Source of the DNA: Acinetobacter pittii ATCC 19004 = CIP 70.29
GTDB taxonomy: Bacteria; Pseudomonadota; Gammaproteobacteria; Pseudomonadales; Moraxellaceae
Length of the DNA stretch: 64,000 nt
Reading direction: 5' to 3'
NCBI RefSeq assembly: GCF_000369045.1
Contig: NZ_KB849796.1
Coordinates: 195,529 to 259,528 of the forward strand
The position numbers and the translations under genes were made by a program. A model generated the notes under the pieces. That model was not told the DNA's origin, searched no databases, and saw only the letters and a program-made list of their open reading frames with translations. Of the stretch, positions 36,417 to 46,479 are shown piece by piece (within the stretch, counting starts at the first letter, position 1; each line of letters begins with the position of its first letter).

Positions 36417-37367
36417 TTATGCTTTTACATGACTTAAACGGTCTTGCATCATTGCTCGCATTTCTTGCGGGTCTTTTTGCAAAATGTCATCGCCGGTACG
36501 TCCTTCTTCTTTATTTTTTTGAGCAACTTGCAAACGCATTGACCAAAAACGGCACGCTGCCATTGCCAAGAATACATCTAAACATGCAAGTTCATCTGAA
36601 GTCAGCGCACGAACTTTTTGGTATGCCGCTAAATAAGCGTCGACTTTGTCTGAGTTTAAATGCGCTGCTGGATATTCGGTACAAAAATCATTAATGGTAA
36701 TCGCAATATCAAACAGCAACTCATCTTGATTTAACTCGTAAAAATCTAGAATACCTTGTAATTGCTCGCCTTCAAACAAAGTATTGTCGCGGAACAAATC
36801 AGAGTGAATAAAACCTGTTGGTCGATTTGAATACTGCGCTGTTTTAGTATTAAAAGCTTGATAGACCTGCTCAAGTAAAGTTTGGTCATCTTGAGTCATG
36901 CTTGGTTTCAGCTGTTCTGCAACACCTGTCCAGTATTGATGATCACGTCGATATTCACGTTCAAGTGGAAAATCTTGTAAAGCCACATGCAGTTTCGCCT
37001 GTGCATCTGCAATCGCTGCAACTTGTGCTACTGTGGTTTGCATGGGATGGTGACCCATTAAACGTGGTGCAATTTGTGCAGGCTTGTCTGCAATAACATG
37101 AACCGCTTGACCGCTGTGCTTTAACGGCACTGCAACAGGTACATCATGAGTACCTAATTGCTCAAGTACAGGAATAAGTTCGCCTGCACCTTGTGCATCT
37201 AACTCTTCAAACACGGTGAGTACATATTGTTTGCGGTTTACATCAACCAGAAAATAATTGGTGTTTTGAATACCTCCCTGAATTGGGTTCAGCTCCAACA
37301 CCTCTAATCCATAAGGTGCAGCAAAGGTGCGAACTTCATCTAAACTCAACGGGGTATAAACCGACAT
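36417..37367 (-). CDS. thrB: Homoserine kinase, APH-fold type
   Basis: Phosphorylates homoserine in threonine synthesis. This is the 316-residue aminoglycoside-phosphotransferase-like form (HSK2), not the GHMP kinase of E. coli. The start MSVYTPLSLDEVRTFAAPYGL, the nucleotide-loop motif GGIQNTNYFL, and the catalytic loop GFIHSDLFRDNTLF followed by GILDFYE are visible. The ATG at 37367 with CAGG upstream is chosen; 18 further codons upstream are unrelated. Divergent from hisF. Confidence 0.92.
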   Translation of the reverse strand: MSVYTPLSLDEVRTFAAPYGLEVLELNPIQGGIQNTNYFLVDVNRKQYVLTVFEELDAQGAGELIPVLEQLGTHDVPVAVPLKHSGQAVHVIADKPAQIAPRLMGHHPMQTTVAQVAAIADAQAKLHVALQDFPLEREYRRDHQYWTGVAEQLKPSMTQDDQTLLEQVYQAFNTKTAQYSNRPTGFIHSDLFRDNTLFEGEQLQGILDFYELNQDELLFDIAITINDFCTEYPAAHLNSDKVDAYLAAYQKVRALTSDELACLDVFLAMAACRFWSMRLQVAQKNKEEGRTGDDILQKDPQEMRAMMQDRLSHVKA

Positions 37368-37479
37368 GGAAAACCTGCAAAAAACATCTGTGAAGTTTGA
37401 TAGAATACCTCTTCCCTCCATGAAGGTGTAGCGCCTGTGTAGGAACTTTCACCAACGGCGATTATTTTTGGAAAAAGCT

Positions 37480-38238
37480 ATGCTTGCTAAACGTATTATT
37501 CCTTGCCTAGACGTTGATAACGGACGCGTAGTTAAAGGCGTTCAATTCCTCGATATTCGTGATGCTGGCGACCCTGTTGAAGTGGCACGTCGCTATAACG
37601 AACAAGGTGCAGACGAAATTACTTTCTTAGACATTACCGCTACACATCATGGACGCGATACCACTTACCGTACTGTTGAACGTATGGCCGAGACTGTATT
37701 TGTGCCATTAACTGTCGGTGGTGGTGTACGTAAGGTTGAAGATATTCGTGCGTTATTAAATGCAGGTGCAGACAAAGTTAGTATTAACTCGGCTGCCGTA
37801 TTTAATCCAGAATTTGTTCAAGAAGCTTCACAGCACTTTGGCGCGCAATGTATTGTGGTTGCGATTGATGCCAAAAAAACTGGCGACAACAAATGGGAAA
37901 TCTTTACTCACGGTGGCCGTAAACCAACTGGTATTGATGCCATTGAATGGGCTGTAAAAATGGCTGACTACGGTGCGGGCGAGTTGCTGATTACCAGTAT
38001 GGACGCGGATGGTACTAAAGCAGGTTACGATATTGCATTAATGCGTGCTATTAATGACCGCGTTACCATTCCAACGATTGCCTCAGGTGGTGTAGGTAAC
38101 TTACAACACCTTGCAGATGGTATTTTACAAGGTGGTGCCGATGCAGTATTGGCAGCAAGTATTTTCCACTTTGGTCAATATACGATTCCAGAAGCTAAAC
38201 AATATTTGGCTGAACAAGGCATCGAAATGCGCTTGTAA
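37480..38238 (+). CDS. hisF: Imidazole glycerol phosphate synthase, cyclase subunit
   Basis: TIM-barrel partner of HisH that makes IGP and AICAR, 252 residues. The catalytic Asp residues lie in [10 protein letters not shown] and VVAIDAKK, and phosphate loops in VGGGVRK and ASGGVGN. The ATG at 37480 begins the conserved [12 protein letters not shown] terminator follows. It is not in an operon with the other his genes. Confidence 0.96.
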   Translation: MLAKRIIPCLDVDNGRVVKGVQFLDIRDAGDPVEVARRYNEQGADEITFLDITATHHGRDTTYRTVERMAETVFVPLTVGGGVRKVEDIRALLNAGADKVSINSAAVFNPEFVQEASQHFGAQCIVVAIDAKKTGDNKWEIFTHGGRKPTGIDAIEWAVKMADYGAGELLITSMDADGTKAGYDIALMRAINDRVTIPTIASGGVGNLQHLADGILQGGADAVLAASIFHFGQYTIPEAKQYLAEQGIEMRL

Positions 38239-38249
38239 GCTTAATCATA

Positions 38250-38280
38250 ATTAAAGGGGCAATATGCCCCTTTAATTTTT
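38250..38280. terminator. Bidirectional terminator after hisF
   Basis: ATTAAAGGGGC (38250-38260) pairs with GCCCCTTTAAT (38266-38276), then T5. Confidence 0.87.
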
Positions 38281-38917
38281 ATGCCGCACCATCTATTTCT
38301 TTCACTTCACTAGGAAGTTCTAATTTTTCTTTTTTCTCGACCCATTTTGCTGGAAAGATTTTTTCTACAGCTTGAGTTAACGGTTTAGCAAATAAAGTAG
38401 GCAACCGAATACCCAAAGGATTTTGTTCTTTTAAATCTGCTGAAGACACCACTCGTGTTCCCATCACATAATCAAACCCAGGTTTGGTCACACACCAATT
38501 GGCGTCTTGATTAGAGTTCATGTGGTGGTCGTAATGCCATGGAATTTTACGCTTTGCCCAGTCAGGCTCTAAATGTGCACGGCGATGAATATAATAATAA
38601 TTTCCTGCACTGTACCAAGCTGCGAGAGCCATGCCTTTTGAAAATGGATAGAACATTGCACTTGAAACGGTTGCCACTACAGCAAGCGAAATTAACTCAT
38701 TTTTTGTTCGCCAGTTACCAACGCCCTCAACATAGCAATCATCATGAAATTGTTGTTTGCGGACTTCACGATGGTGTGCCCAATGAGATTCCATGCTTTT
38801 TGGTACTGGGCTATAACGTGGTTTTCCAGCACGGTGTACACCATGCAAAATATATTTGTGTGCTACCCATTCAAATGCATTTGCAACCGCAATTCCTGCA
38901 ATAAACCCTTTTAACAT
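38279..38917 (-). CDS. Sterol desaturase/fatty acid hydroxylase superfamily membrane protein
   Basis: 212 residues. It has the di-iron histidine boxes of the fatty acid hydroxylase superfamily: HKYILH (about 20-25), HWAHH, HRRAH and HYDHH. Hydrophobic helices lie between them, so the oxygen-activating site appears intact. The substrate (a lipid or isoprenoid) is unknown. It is a single gene, facing away from an AraC regulator 108 bases upstream of its start, which could control it. Confidence 0.85.
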   Translation of the reverse strand: MLKGFIAGIAVANAFEWVAHKYILHGVHRAGKPRYSPVPKSMESHWAHHREVRKQQFHDDCYVEGVGNWRTKNELISLAVVATVSSAMFYPFSKGMALAAWYSAGNYYYIHRRAHLEPDWAKRKIPWHYDHHMNSNQDANWCVTKPGFDYVMGTRVVSSADLKEQNPLGIRLPTLFAKPLTQAVEKIFPAKWVEKKEKLELPSEVKEIDGAA

Positions 38918-39025
38918 CAGCTAACTCCTTTTCTTTTTATTCAGAATATAAAATTCTTTATGCTAGGTATTGACCAGAATTTATGGTTTCATTGACAAAT
39001 CACGACAAGAAAGAGGTGGTTAGGG

Positions 39026-40030
39026 ATGCCACAATTAAAAAATTATACAGGCTCAGTGTATGGAGGACTGGGGCATCTTTTAAAGGCTTACTGTGAAGCC
39101 AATCAGTTAGCTATTCCTGAACAATTAGAACAAGTTCAAAATCTGGAACGCTTTGACTACGTCGTTTGGCGTGACCTATTAGAAGTGATTTATAAACTAG
39201 ACCCGAAGCCAGGTTTAGGGCTAGAAATTGCCAAATATGTGCAACCCAAACACTTAGGGATTATTGCTTACCTCGCGCTCTCTTGCGACAACTTAGGTGA
39301 AGCCTTAATTCGCTATCATGATTTTCACCGTCTGATTTATGACGGGAGCCCATTAGTGGTTGAGCTACAAGGGAGATATGGTTCTATTCGCTGGGAAGCG
39401 ACTGAGCTACACCCTACCCAGCTTACCGATGAAATCGCGATTGCGTTGGTGATTCAGTTCTTACGTCTTTTTATGTCTCATGAAGACGTGCATTTACATG
39501 AAGTACGTTTCTTAAATGCTGCTCCTAAAAATATCAGAGTCTACGAACAATATTTTCAATGTCCCGTTCGTTTTAGCCAGCCACGTACAGAGTTACTCAT
39601 TCCAATTACGGAAATTAATAAGCCACTTAGCAGCGCTGACCACACGTTGCAGCAACTATTGGTTCAGCAAGCACAAGCACTTTTAGAACAATTACCAAAT
39701 TCGACCCAACTTGATCAGCGTTTACAGCATTCAATTTTGACTGGGCTACAAAAGAATCAATATCAAATTGAATATATTGCTGCTCAATTAGGCCTATCAG
39801 TTCGACAACTCCAACGACACTTACAACAACAAGACACCACCTTTCAGGAACGCGTTCAGCAAGTGCGCTTTATGCTTGCAACCGAATATTTAAAAGATCC
39901 GCATTTAAGCTTACAAGAGATCGCACTTTTACTTTGTTATTCAGAACAAAGTGCGTTTCAAAGAGCATTTAAACATTGGACCAATCAAACACCCCAGCAA
40001 TGGAGGGATCAATTTTTAGACAAAGAATAA
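39026..40030 (+). CDS. AraC-family transcriptional regulator
   Basis: 334 residues. The N-terminal ~200 residues form the arabinose-binding-type (OruR/ArgR-like) ligand domain (DPKPGLGLEIAKYVQPKHLGIIAYLALSC). The C-terminal double helix-turn-helix runs from about 235 to 330 and includes LSVRQLQRHLQQQDTTFQERVQQVRF and IALLLCYSEQSAFQRAFKHWTNQTPQQWR. The adjacent hydroxylase-like gene is a plausible target. Confidence 0.9.
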   Translation: MPQLKNYTGSVYGGLGHLLKAYCEANQLAIPEQLEQVQNLERFDYVVWRDLLEVIYKLDPKPGLGLEIAKYVQPKHLGIIAYLALSCDNLGEALIRYHDFHRLIYDGSPLVVELQGRYGSIRWEATELHPTQLTDEIAIALVIQFLRLFMSHEDVHLHEVRFLNAAPKNIRVYEQYFQCPVRFSQPRTELLIPITEINKPLSSADHTLQQLLVQQAQALLEQLPNSTQLDQRLQHSILTGLQKNQYQIEYIAAQLGLSVRQLQRHLQQQDTTFQERVQQVRFMLATEYLKDPHLSLQEIALLLCYSEQSAFQRAFKHWTNQTPQQWRDQFLDKE

Positions 40031-40162
40031 CCAACCAAAACTTACAAATCTTTTCTTGATTAAAACAACACTGAAAACAAAAATTTCATATAGTCACATG
40101 CTTAATTTTTTGTGACATATTTCACACTAATTAAAAAATATATCAATAGATGAGTAATCACA

Positions 40163-40852
40163 ATGAATAAATATTTTGCTGAATTCCTAGGTACGTTTTG
40201 GCTAGTCTTTGGTGGTTGTGGTAGTGCAGTTTTAGCCGCAGCTTTCCCTGAACTTGGTATTGGCTTTGCAGGTGTAGCCCTTGCCTTTGGTTTAACCGTA
40301 CTCACAGGTGCTTATGCTCTAGGGCATATCTCAGGTGGACATTTTAATCCCGCGGTAAGTGTTGGCCTTTGGGTCGGTGGCCGCTTCGATGTTAAAGATT
40401 TAATTCCCTATATCGTTGCTCAAGTGGTCGGTGCGACTGCTGCTGCATTTGTTCTTTATATTATTGCTCAAGGTCAAGCAGGCTTTAGCGGTGTTGGTGG
40501 TTTTGCTACCAACGGTTTTGGTGACTTATCACCAAACAAGTTTGGCTTAGGTTCTGCTTTCATTATTGAAGTGGTTCTTACAGCTTTCTTCTTAATCATT
40601 ATTTTAGGTGCAACTGATCGCCGCGCACCTGCTGGCTTCGCTCCTATTGCGATTGGTTTGGGCTTAACACTCATTCACTTAATCAGTATTCCAGTGACGA
40701 ACACTTCGGTAAACCCAGCACGTAGTACAGGTGTTGCATTCTTTGCTGAAACGGCTGCATTAAGTCAGTTGTGGTTGTTCTGGGTGGCACCAATTTTAGG
40801 GGCGGTGATTGGAGCAATTATTTATAAGGTGGTAGCTGGCGATAAAGATTAA
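40163..40852 (+). CDS. aqpZ: Aquaporin Z
   Basis: Water channel of the MIP family, 229 residues, six helices. Both NPA boxes are present: HFNPAVS (about 62-68) and SVNPARS (about 184-190). The selectivity filter resembles the water-specific type (Arg after the second NPA). It begins [24 protein letters not shown], typical of AqpZ. Confidence 0.94.
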   Translation: MNKYFAEFLGTFWLVFGGCGSAVLAAAFPELGIGFAGVALAFGLTVLTGAYALGHISGGHFNPAVSVGLWVGGRFDVKDLIPYIVAQVVGATAAAFVLYIIAQGQAGFSGVGGFATNGFGDLSPNKFGLGSAFIIEVVLTAFFLIIILGATDRRAPAGFAPIAIGLGLTLIHLISIPVTNTSVNPARSTGVAFFAETAALSQLWLFWVAPILGAVIGAIIYKVVAGDKD

Positions 40853-40882
40853 CTCTTCTTAGACTCAATCTACTATCGCGGA

Positions 40883-40976
40883 AGGTGACATGGATGTCAC
40901 CTGTTGAGCAGGGGTACATGGATGTACCCTTTGATCAACAAAGCCTTTTGTTTACTTTTGGGCTTTCAAAAGTAAA
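40883..40976. repeat. Cluster of three perfect hairpins after aqpZ
   Basis: AGGTGACAT/ATGTCACCT (40883-40891 and 40894-40902), GGGTACAT/ATGTACCC (40912-40919 and 40922-40929) and TTTACTTTTG/CAAAAGTAAA (40951-40960 and 40967-40976). The first two share the loop and core CAT-GG-ATG. No T-run follows. It reads as a REP-like intergenic element more than a single terminator. Confidence 0.7.
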
Positions 40977-41068
40977 AAATGTCTATACACATTCACTAAA
41001 ATCTAACGTGGTATTAAAGACTGTATTACAACATGACCATACTAAATATCACGCATAGCATGCATAAA

Positions 41069-41311
41069 TTATAAAAACGGATTATTAATTTCTTGTTCAG
41101 CTGGACGTTCAATTTGCTCAGGTAATTCTTCTTTTTCCAAAGCCGCCACAACATCATTTAAAAAGCTCTGCAATGCCTTTGCCTGTTCTAACCCGACTTT
41201 GTCTTTGGTAATTTGCAAGTTGCCGTAAATGCTGACGCAATCGACATCATTTTCTAATGTTAAATCTTCAATTGATGAAGACTCTGTACCCTTTTCAAAT
41301 GGTTTAAACAT
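41069..41311 (-). CDS. Small conserved hypothetical protein
   Basis: 80 residues, acidic, soluble. It starts MFKPFEKGTESSSIEDLTLENDVDCVSIYGNLQITKDKVGLEQAKAL; the C-terminal third is helical and Glu-rich, ending in NNPFL. It probably folds as a small alpha/beta domain. No family is recognised. Stand-alone, no signal peptide. Confidence 0.7.
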   Translation of the reverse strand: MFKPFEKGTESSSIEDLTLENDVDCVSIYGNLQITKDKVGLEQAKALQSFLNDVVAALEKEELPEQIERPAEQEINNPFL

Positions 41312-41356
41312 AGGTCTTATCTCGTTGTTATATCTTCACAGTGTAATACGATCAAT

Positions 41357-41956
41357 TTAAAAAAAATCGATCAAAATTAAAAGAGCCGATAAAATTAAAA
41401 AAGCGCCCATCAAGATATTAAAATATTTCAAACGGTTGCCCTGATTGAGCACCACTGAAAATTTATCACCACAGAACCCCCAAAAGAACAAACATGCGTA
41501 GCAAGTGAAAAAATAAATAACGATAAAGATCGGCAACGACTGCGGGTTTTCAATGCTAGTAAACATGGTAATGCCTGACACACAAGCCAACCACGCTTTG
41601 GGATTCAGCCATTGTAATAAGAACCCATCTTTAAAATTAGGAATAATCATTTGCTCTACAGGAACACTGGAAATAGAAATATTTGCAGCAGAAAGAATAA
41701 TTTTAATCCCGATATAACAAACAAATAGCGTTCCACAAACTGCAAGAATCTTTAATACAACAGGAAACTGAGTTAATAAACTCTGAAGACCAAATGCCAT
41801 AAAAATTAAAAGCAGAGTAAAACCAATTGTGGCGCCTGAAATATAGGGAAGCGATCTTTTTAAACCGTGATTTAAACTGGTCGATAAAATGACAGTATTT
41901 ACTGGCCCTGGGGTAATAGACATTGCAAACGAAAAAAGAAACATCGAGGCAAACAT
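41357..41956 (-). CDS. LysE-family amino acid exporter
   Basis: 199 residues with six membrane helices. The N-terminal MSITPGPVNTVILSTSLNHGLKRSLPYISGATIGF matches the LysE/RhtB signature (PGP, then G...G). It likely exports an amino acid or related compound; substrate not predictable. No LysR regulator lies beside it. Confidence 0.88.
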   Translation of the reverse strand: MFASMFLFSFAMSITPGPVNTVILSTSLNHGLKRSLPYISGATIGFTLLLIFMAFGLQSLLTQFPVVLKILAVCGTLFVCYIGIKIILSAANISISSVPVEQMIIPNFKDGFLLQWLNPKAWLACVSGITMFTSIENPQSLPIFIVIYFFTCYACLFFWGFCGDKFSVVLNQGNRLKYFNILMGAFLILSALLILIDFF

Positions 41957-42054
41957 TGTTATTGTCCTTATTAAAATAAGATCCGTAGACAGATCTGTCT
42001 ATGGATTCTATTTTAATCAATTACAGTGTTGCAATAACAATCAAAAAAAGCTGC

Positions 42055-43134
42055 TTATTTCATTATTTGCAAGAAATAGTTCACTAAGGCTTCTACCAAT
42101 TGTTTCACAATCGCCTTTCTCGTTTCTTCGTCAATTGTTGGAACTTTTGCTTCCATTGGCTCCGAAGAACCAGTTTTTTGCTTTTTAAATTGGTCTTGTA
42201 GCGCTTGAATTTGGTCAGCGTTTAAGTCTTGCTCACACTGACTTTCGCCATCCCAGTGTAAATAGTCTAGCTTTTGATTTGGCTTAACTTGGCTCGCTGT
42301 TAAAGGTAGACGATAGACATTACGCTTTTGTTGCTCGGTTAACTGCGGGAACAGGTTGACGCCTAAACGCTCCTCAAGGTAGCAAACACTTACAACCTTC
42401 ACTTGTAGAGAATTATTGTTAGGTGCGTAATAAGCGCCGATTGCGCCAGTTTTTGGCATATATACCGCTTTATAAACTGCGGTTGGTACAATTACACCCT
42501 GCCCAATCGTCTTAAGACGCTTGCCTTCAAAAACAGGACCTGTCACTACATAAACATCTTGTTTTTGTTTAGTGGCAATAGCACGGGTCGCTTCTTCGAG
42601 CTTACGCCAGACTTCTTGATTATTTTTAGGCGCTTGAGGCACCATGTTACTGAGCGAGAAACTATCAGATTGGGATTCTTTATTTGGCATATCACCATTT
42701 GGTGCCATATGCCCACGGTCATAGCCTGAACCGCGATAGTCACTTAACAGTGCCCGATGTTTTTGAGCAACACGGGTTTCTTCATGGAAGTTATCTTCAC
42801 GCTTAATTTTGGTACTCAAACGTTCTGCATTTAAATGCTCTGCCGACCATAACGGCGTTTTAGAAATACCTGAATACAAAACGTTAAAGCCATTAAAGCA
42901 CAGTGGATAACTGTCTTTTTTTAGGCTGTCTTTATTTAAAGCAGGTGGAACTTCACGATAGAACTGATTAAGACAAGTCGAGTTAGTTGTTAAAGGTGAA
43001 AACCACTGCGAAATCTTTTCACTACCAAAAGCAATCGCAAAACTTCCCGCAGCAATACAAGCAAGAATAATCTTGCCAAAATGCTGACTTATAGAGAATG
43101 AGTTTGTACCTTTACTACGTTTTTTACTTGCCAT
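42055..43134 (-). CDS. DNA/RNA non-specific endonuclease
   Basis: 359 residues with one N-terminal membrane anchor (about 19-36), placing the catalytic domain in the periplasm. The beta-beta-alpha-metal active site is YDRGHMAPNGDM with catalytic His142, and NMVPQAPKNNQEVWRKLE supplies the metal Asn. A Lys/Glu-rich tail follows the nuclease domain. The ATG at 43134 is used; an ATG eight codons upstream is possible. A periplasmic nuclease may degrade incoming DNA or recycle nucleotides. Confidence 0.88.
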   Translation of the reverse strand: MASKKRSKGTNSFSISQHFGKIILACIAAGSFAIAFGSEKISQWFSPLTTNSTCLNQFYREVPPALNKDSLKKDSYPLCFNGFNVLYSGISKTPLWSAEHLNAERLSTKIKREDNFHEETRVAQKHRALLSDYRGSGYDRGHMAPNGDMPNKESQSDSFSLSNMVPQAPKNNQEVWRKLEEATRAIATKQKQDVYVVTGPVFEGKRLKTIGQGVIVPTAVYKAVYMPKTGAIGAYYAPNNNSLQVKVVSVCYLEERLGVNLFPQLTEQQKRNVYRLPLTASQVKPNQKLDYLHWDGESQCEQDLNADQIQALQDQFKKQKTGSSEPMEAKVPTIDEETRKAIVKQLVEALVNYFLQIMK

Positions 43135-43389
43135 GTTTCTATCAATACCACTGTCCACACGCAGCTTAACAATCCTGCTTTTTTAAGTATATCTCTTATC
43201 TTTCAAATGGTTAAAACATGGTCATCTTTTTTGTAACTCCCTTACCCATTACGTAACAATCTGTTGGAATTATGAGAGCCTTTGGCTATTGAATTGCGCC
43301 AATTGCGTATCTTTCGTTGAAAAACACTGATTGCTTATGACATGGTTAGCTCCACAAATTTGGATAAAAATATAATCGGAGTCCACTTA

Positions 43390-43833
43390 ATGATCCATTC
43401 AAAGATTATTGGTATTGGCGTAATCACGGGATTATGTAGTATGGCCGCTTTGGCTGAGCCAGCAGTCCAGCCAGGAGATACTTTAGAAAGTTTGTCTAAA
43501 GTAAAAGTAACCACAACCGTAAATGGCCAACCAGGCTCTATTAGCGATTTAGTCAATAGCGGACAAGTACAGCAAGTTTCTGCTACACCAACAAATGCAG
43601 CGCCTACAGGTGCTCCTATTCCTGCGGACGTTCCACCAGCGCCTCCAGCAGGCGGTGAAATGGCACCTCCAGCAGCACCAACTGATGCTGTGCCACCTGC
43701 ACCGAACCAAGCGCCTCCAGCGCCACAAGATCCGAACACTCCACCGCCTCCGGCAGATCCAAGTCAGTCGGCAGACCCGATGGCAAAAGACGGTGCTTTA
43801 CCAGCAGATGCACCTATGCAACAAGCTCAATAA
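43390..43833 (+). CDS. Proline/alanine-rich exported protein
   Basis: 147 residues. A signal peptide (about 1-23, ending MAALAEPA) is followed by a small folded region (about 25-65). The remainder is a Pro/Ala-rich low-complexity tail with PPAPPAGGEMAPPAAP and PNTPPPPADPSQ. Such tails span or sit in the periplasm. The function is unknown. GGAG before the ATG at 43390 fixes the start. Confidence 0.8.
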   Translation: MIHSKIIGIGVITGLCSMAALAEPAVQPGDTLESLSKVKVTTTVNGQPGSISDLVNSGQVQQVSATPTNAAPTGAPIPADVPPAPPAGGEMAPPAAPTDAVPPAPNQAPPAPQDPNTPPPPADPSQSADPMAKDGALPADAPMQQAQ

Positions 43834-43843
43834 TCAGAGCCAT

Positions 43844-43878
43844 AAAAAAAACCAAGACTTATGTCTTGGTTTTTTTAT
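43844..43878. terminator. Bidirectional terminator between the Pro-rich gene and kup
   Basis: AAAAAAACCAAGAC pairs with GTCTTGGTTTTTTT around loop TTAT, with T-runs on both strands. Confidence 0.9.
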
Positions 43879-43889
43879 TACATCAATTT

Positions 43890-45791
<1,902 letters not shown>

Positions 45792-45885
45792 TTAGCGCAA
45801 TCTTATCACCTCTATTATTTTTTTTCTGTAATGCTCGTCTTAAATCTTGGCAGGACTCGTTTTTTTAGTTACTATCGCACGCCTT

Positions 45886-45975
45886 GGTGAGGTGTCCGAG
45901 TGGCTTAAGGAGCACGCCTGGAAAGTGTGTATACGTTTGCGCGTATCGAGGGTTCGAATCCCTCTCTCACCGCCA
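45886..45975 (+). tRNA. tRNA-Ser (anticodon GGA)
   Basis: 90-base class II tRNA with a long variable arm (GTGTATACGTTTGCGCGTATC). The anticodon loop is CTGGAAA, with CCA encoded. Serine tRNAs are common island integration sites. An integrase remnant lies 230 bases downstream. Confidence 0.96.
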
Positions 45976-46008
45976 GAATTTATTTCTACGGTACAGTCCC
46001 GTAGCGCG

Positions 46009-46043
46009 AAAGGCTTAAATCTAAAGAATTTAAGCCTTTTTTT
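46009..46043 (+). terminator. Terminator of tRNA-Ser
   Basis: AAAGGCTTAAAT (46009-46020) pairs with ATTTAAGCCTTT (46028-46039), then T-run. Confidence 0.85.
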
Positions 46044-46206
46044 ACGCCTGTATACTACAACCCAATCCATTAGTATCCCGATATTTTTGACGGTATCTAT
46101 TAAAAACGACTATTAATGAAGGGATTTTCGTTTATTCTGGAATTTATACCATTAAATGAGATTGAAAACTGGCTAAGAAATCTAACAAACTGACAGGTAA
46201 AACCTT

Positions 46207-46353
46207 TAAGAATCATACTTATGACCAAAATAGTAGTAATAAGCATACTGATGGAATTGATCCAGCAGAGGAACGTAATAATCATCGGGATAAATTAAAG
46301 CAAAGCTTGAGAATACTCTTGAAAAATTTGCAACTGAATGGCTCAGATTTATG
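46207..46353 (+). pseudogene. Remnant of a P4-type tyrosine integrase
   Basis: Two short stretches resemble the DUF4102/SAM-like region of P4-family phage integrases. In one frame, DGIDPAEERNNHRDK (from 46250) matches the usual A-DGIDP-EER segment. One frame away, ENTLEKFATEWL (from 46309) matches the usual ANTFE-VA-EW segment that follows. A frameshift separates them, stops follow at 46353, and both the N-terminus and the catalytic domain are gone. Orientation and position next to tRNA-Ser fit a decayed island integrase. Confidence 0.7.
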
Positions 46354-46479
46354 AGCTTAAAGTAAATTTATAAGGTAAGTATATGTAAAAGAGGCTTCTA
46401 CATATACTTTTAAAAATACGAATTCTTTGAAAAATTCAAAGTTCTTATGTTTTTAAGTTAACTCTTAATTAACATGAAC

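Noticed and set aside
46100..46285. Minus-strand 61-codon frame over the integrase remnant
   Set aside because: Hydrophobic antisense frame with no ribosome-binding site. The plus-strand integrase-like motifs explain the region better.
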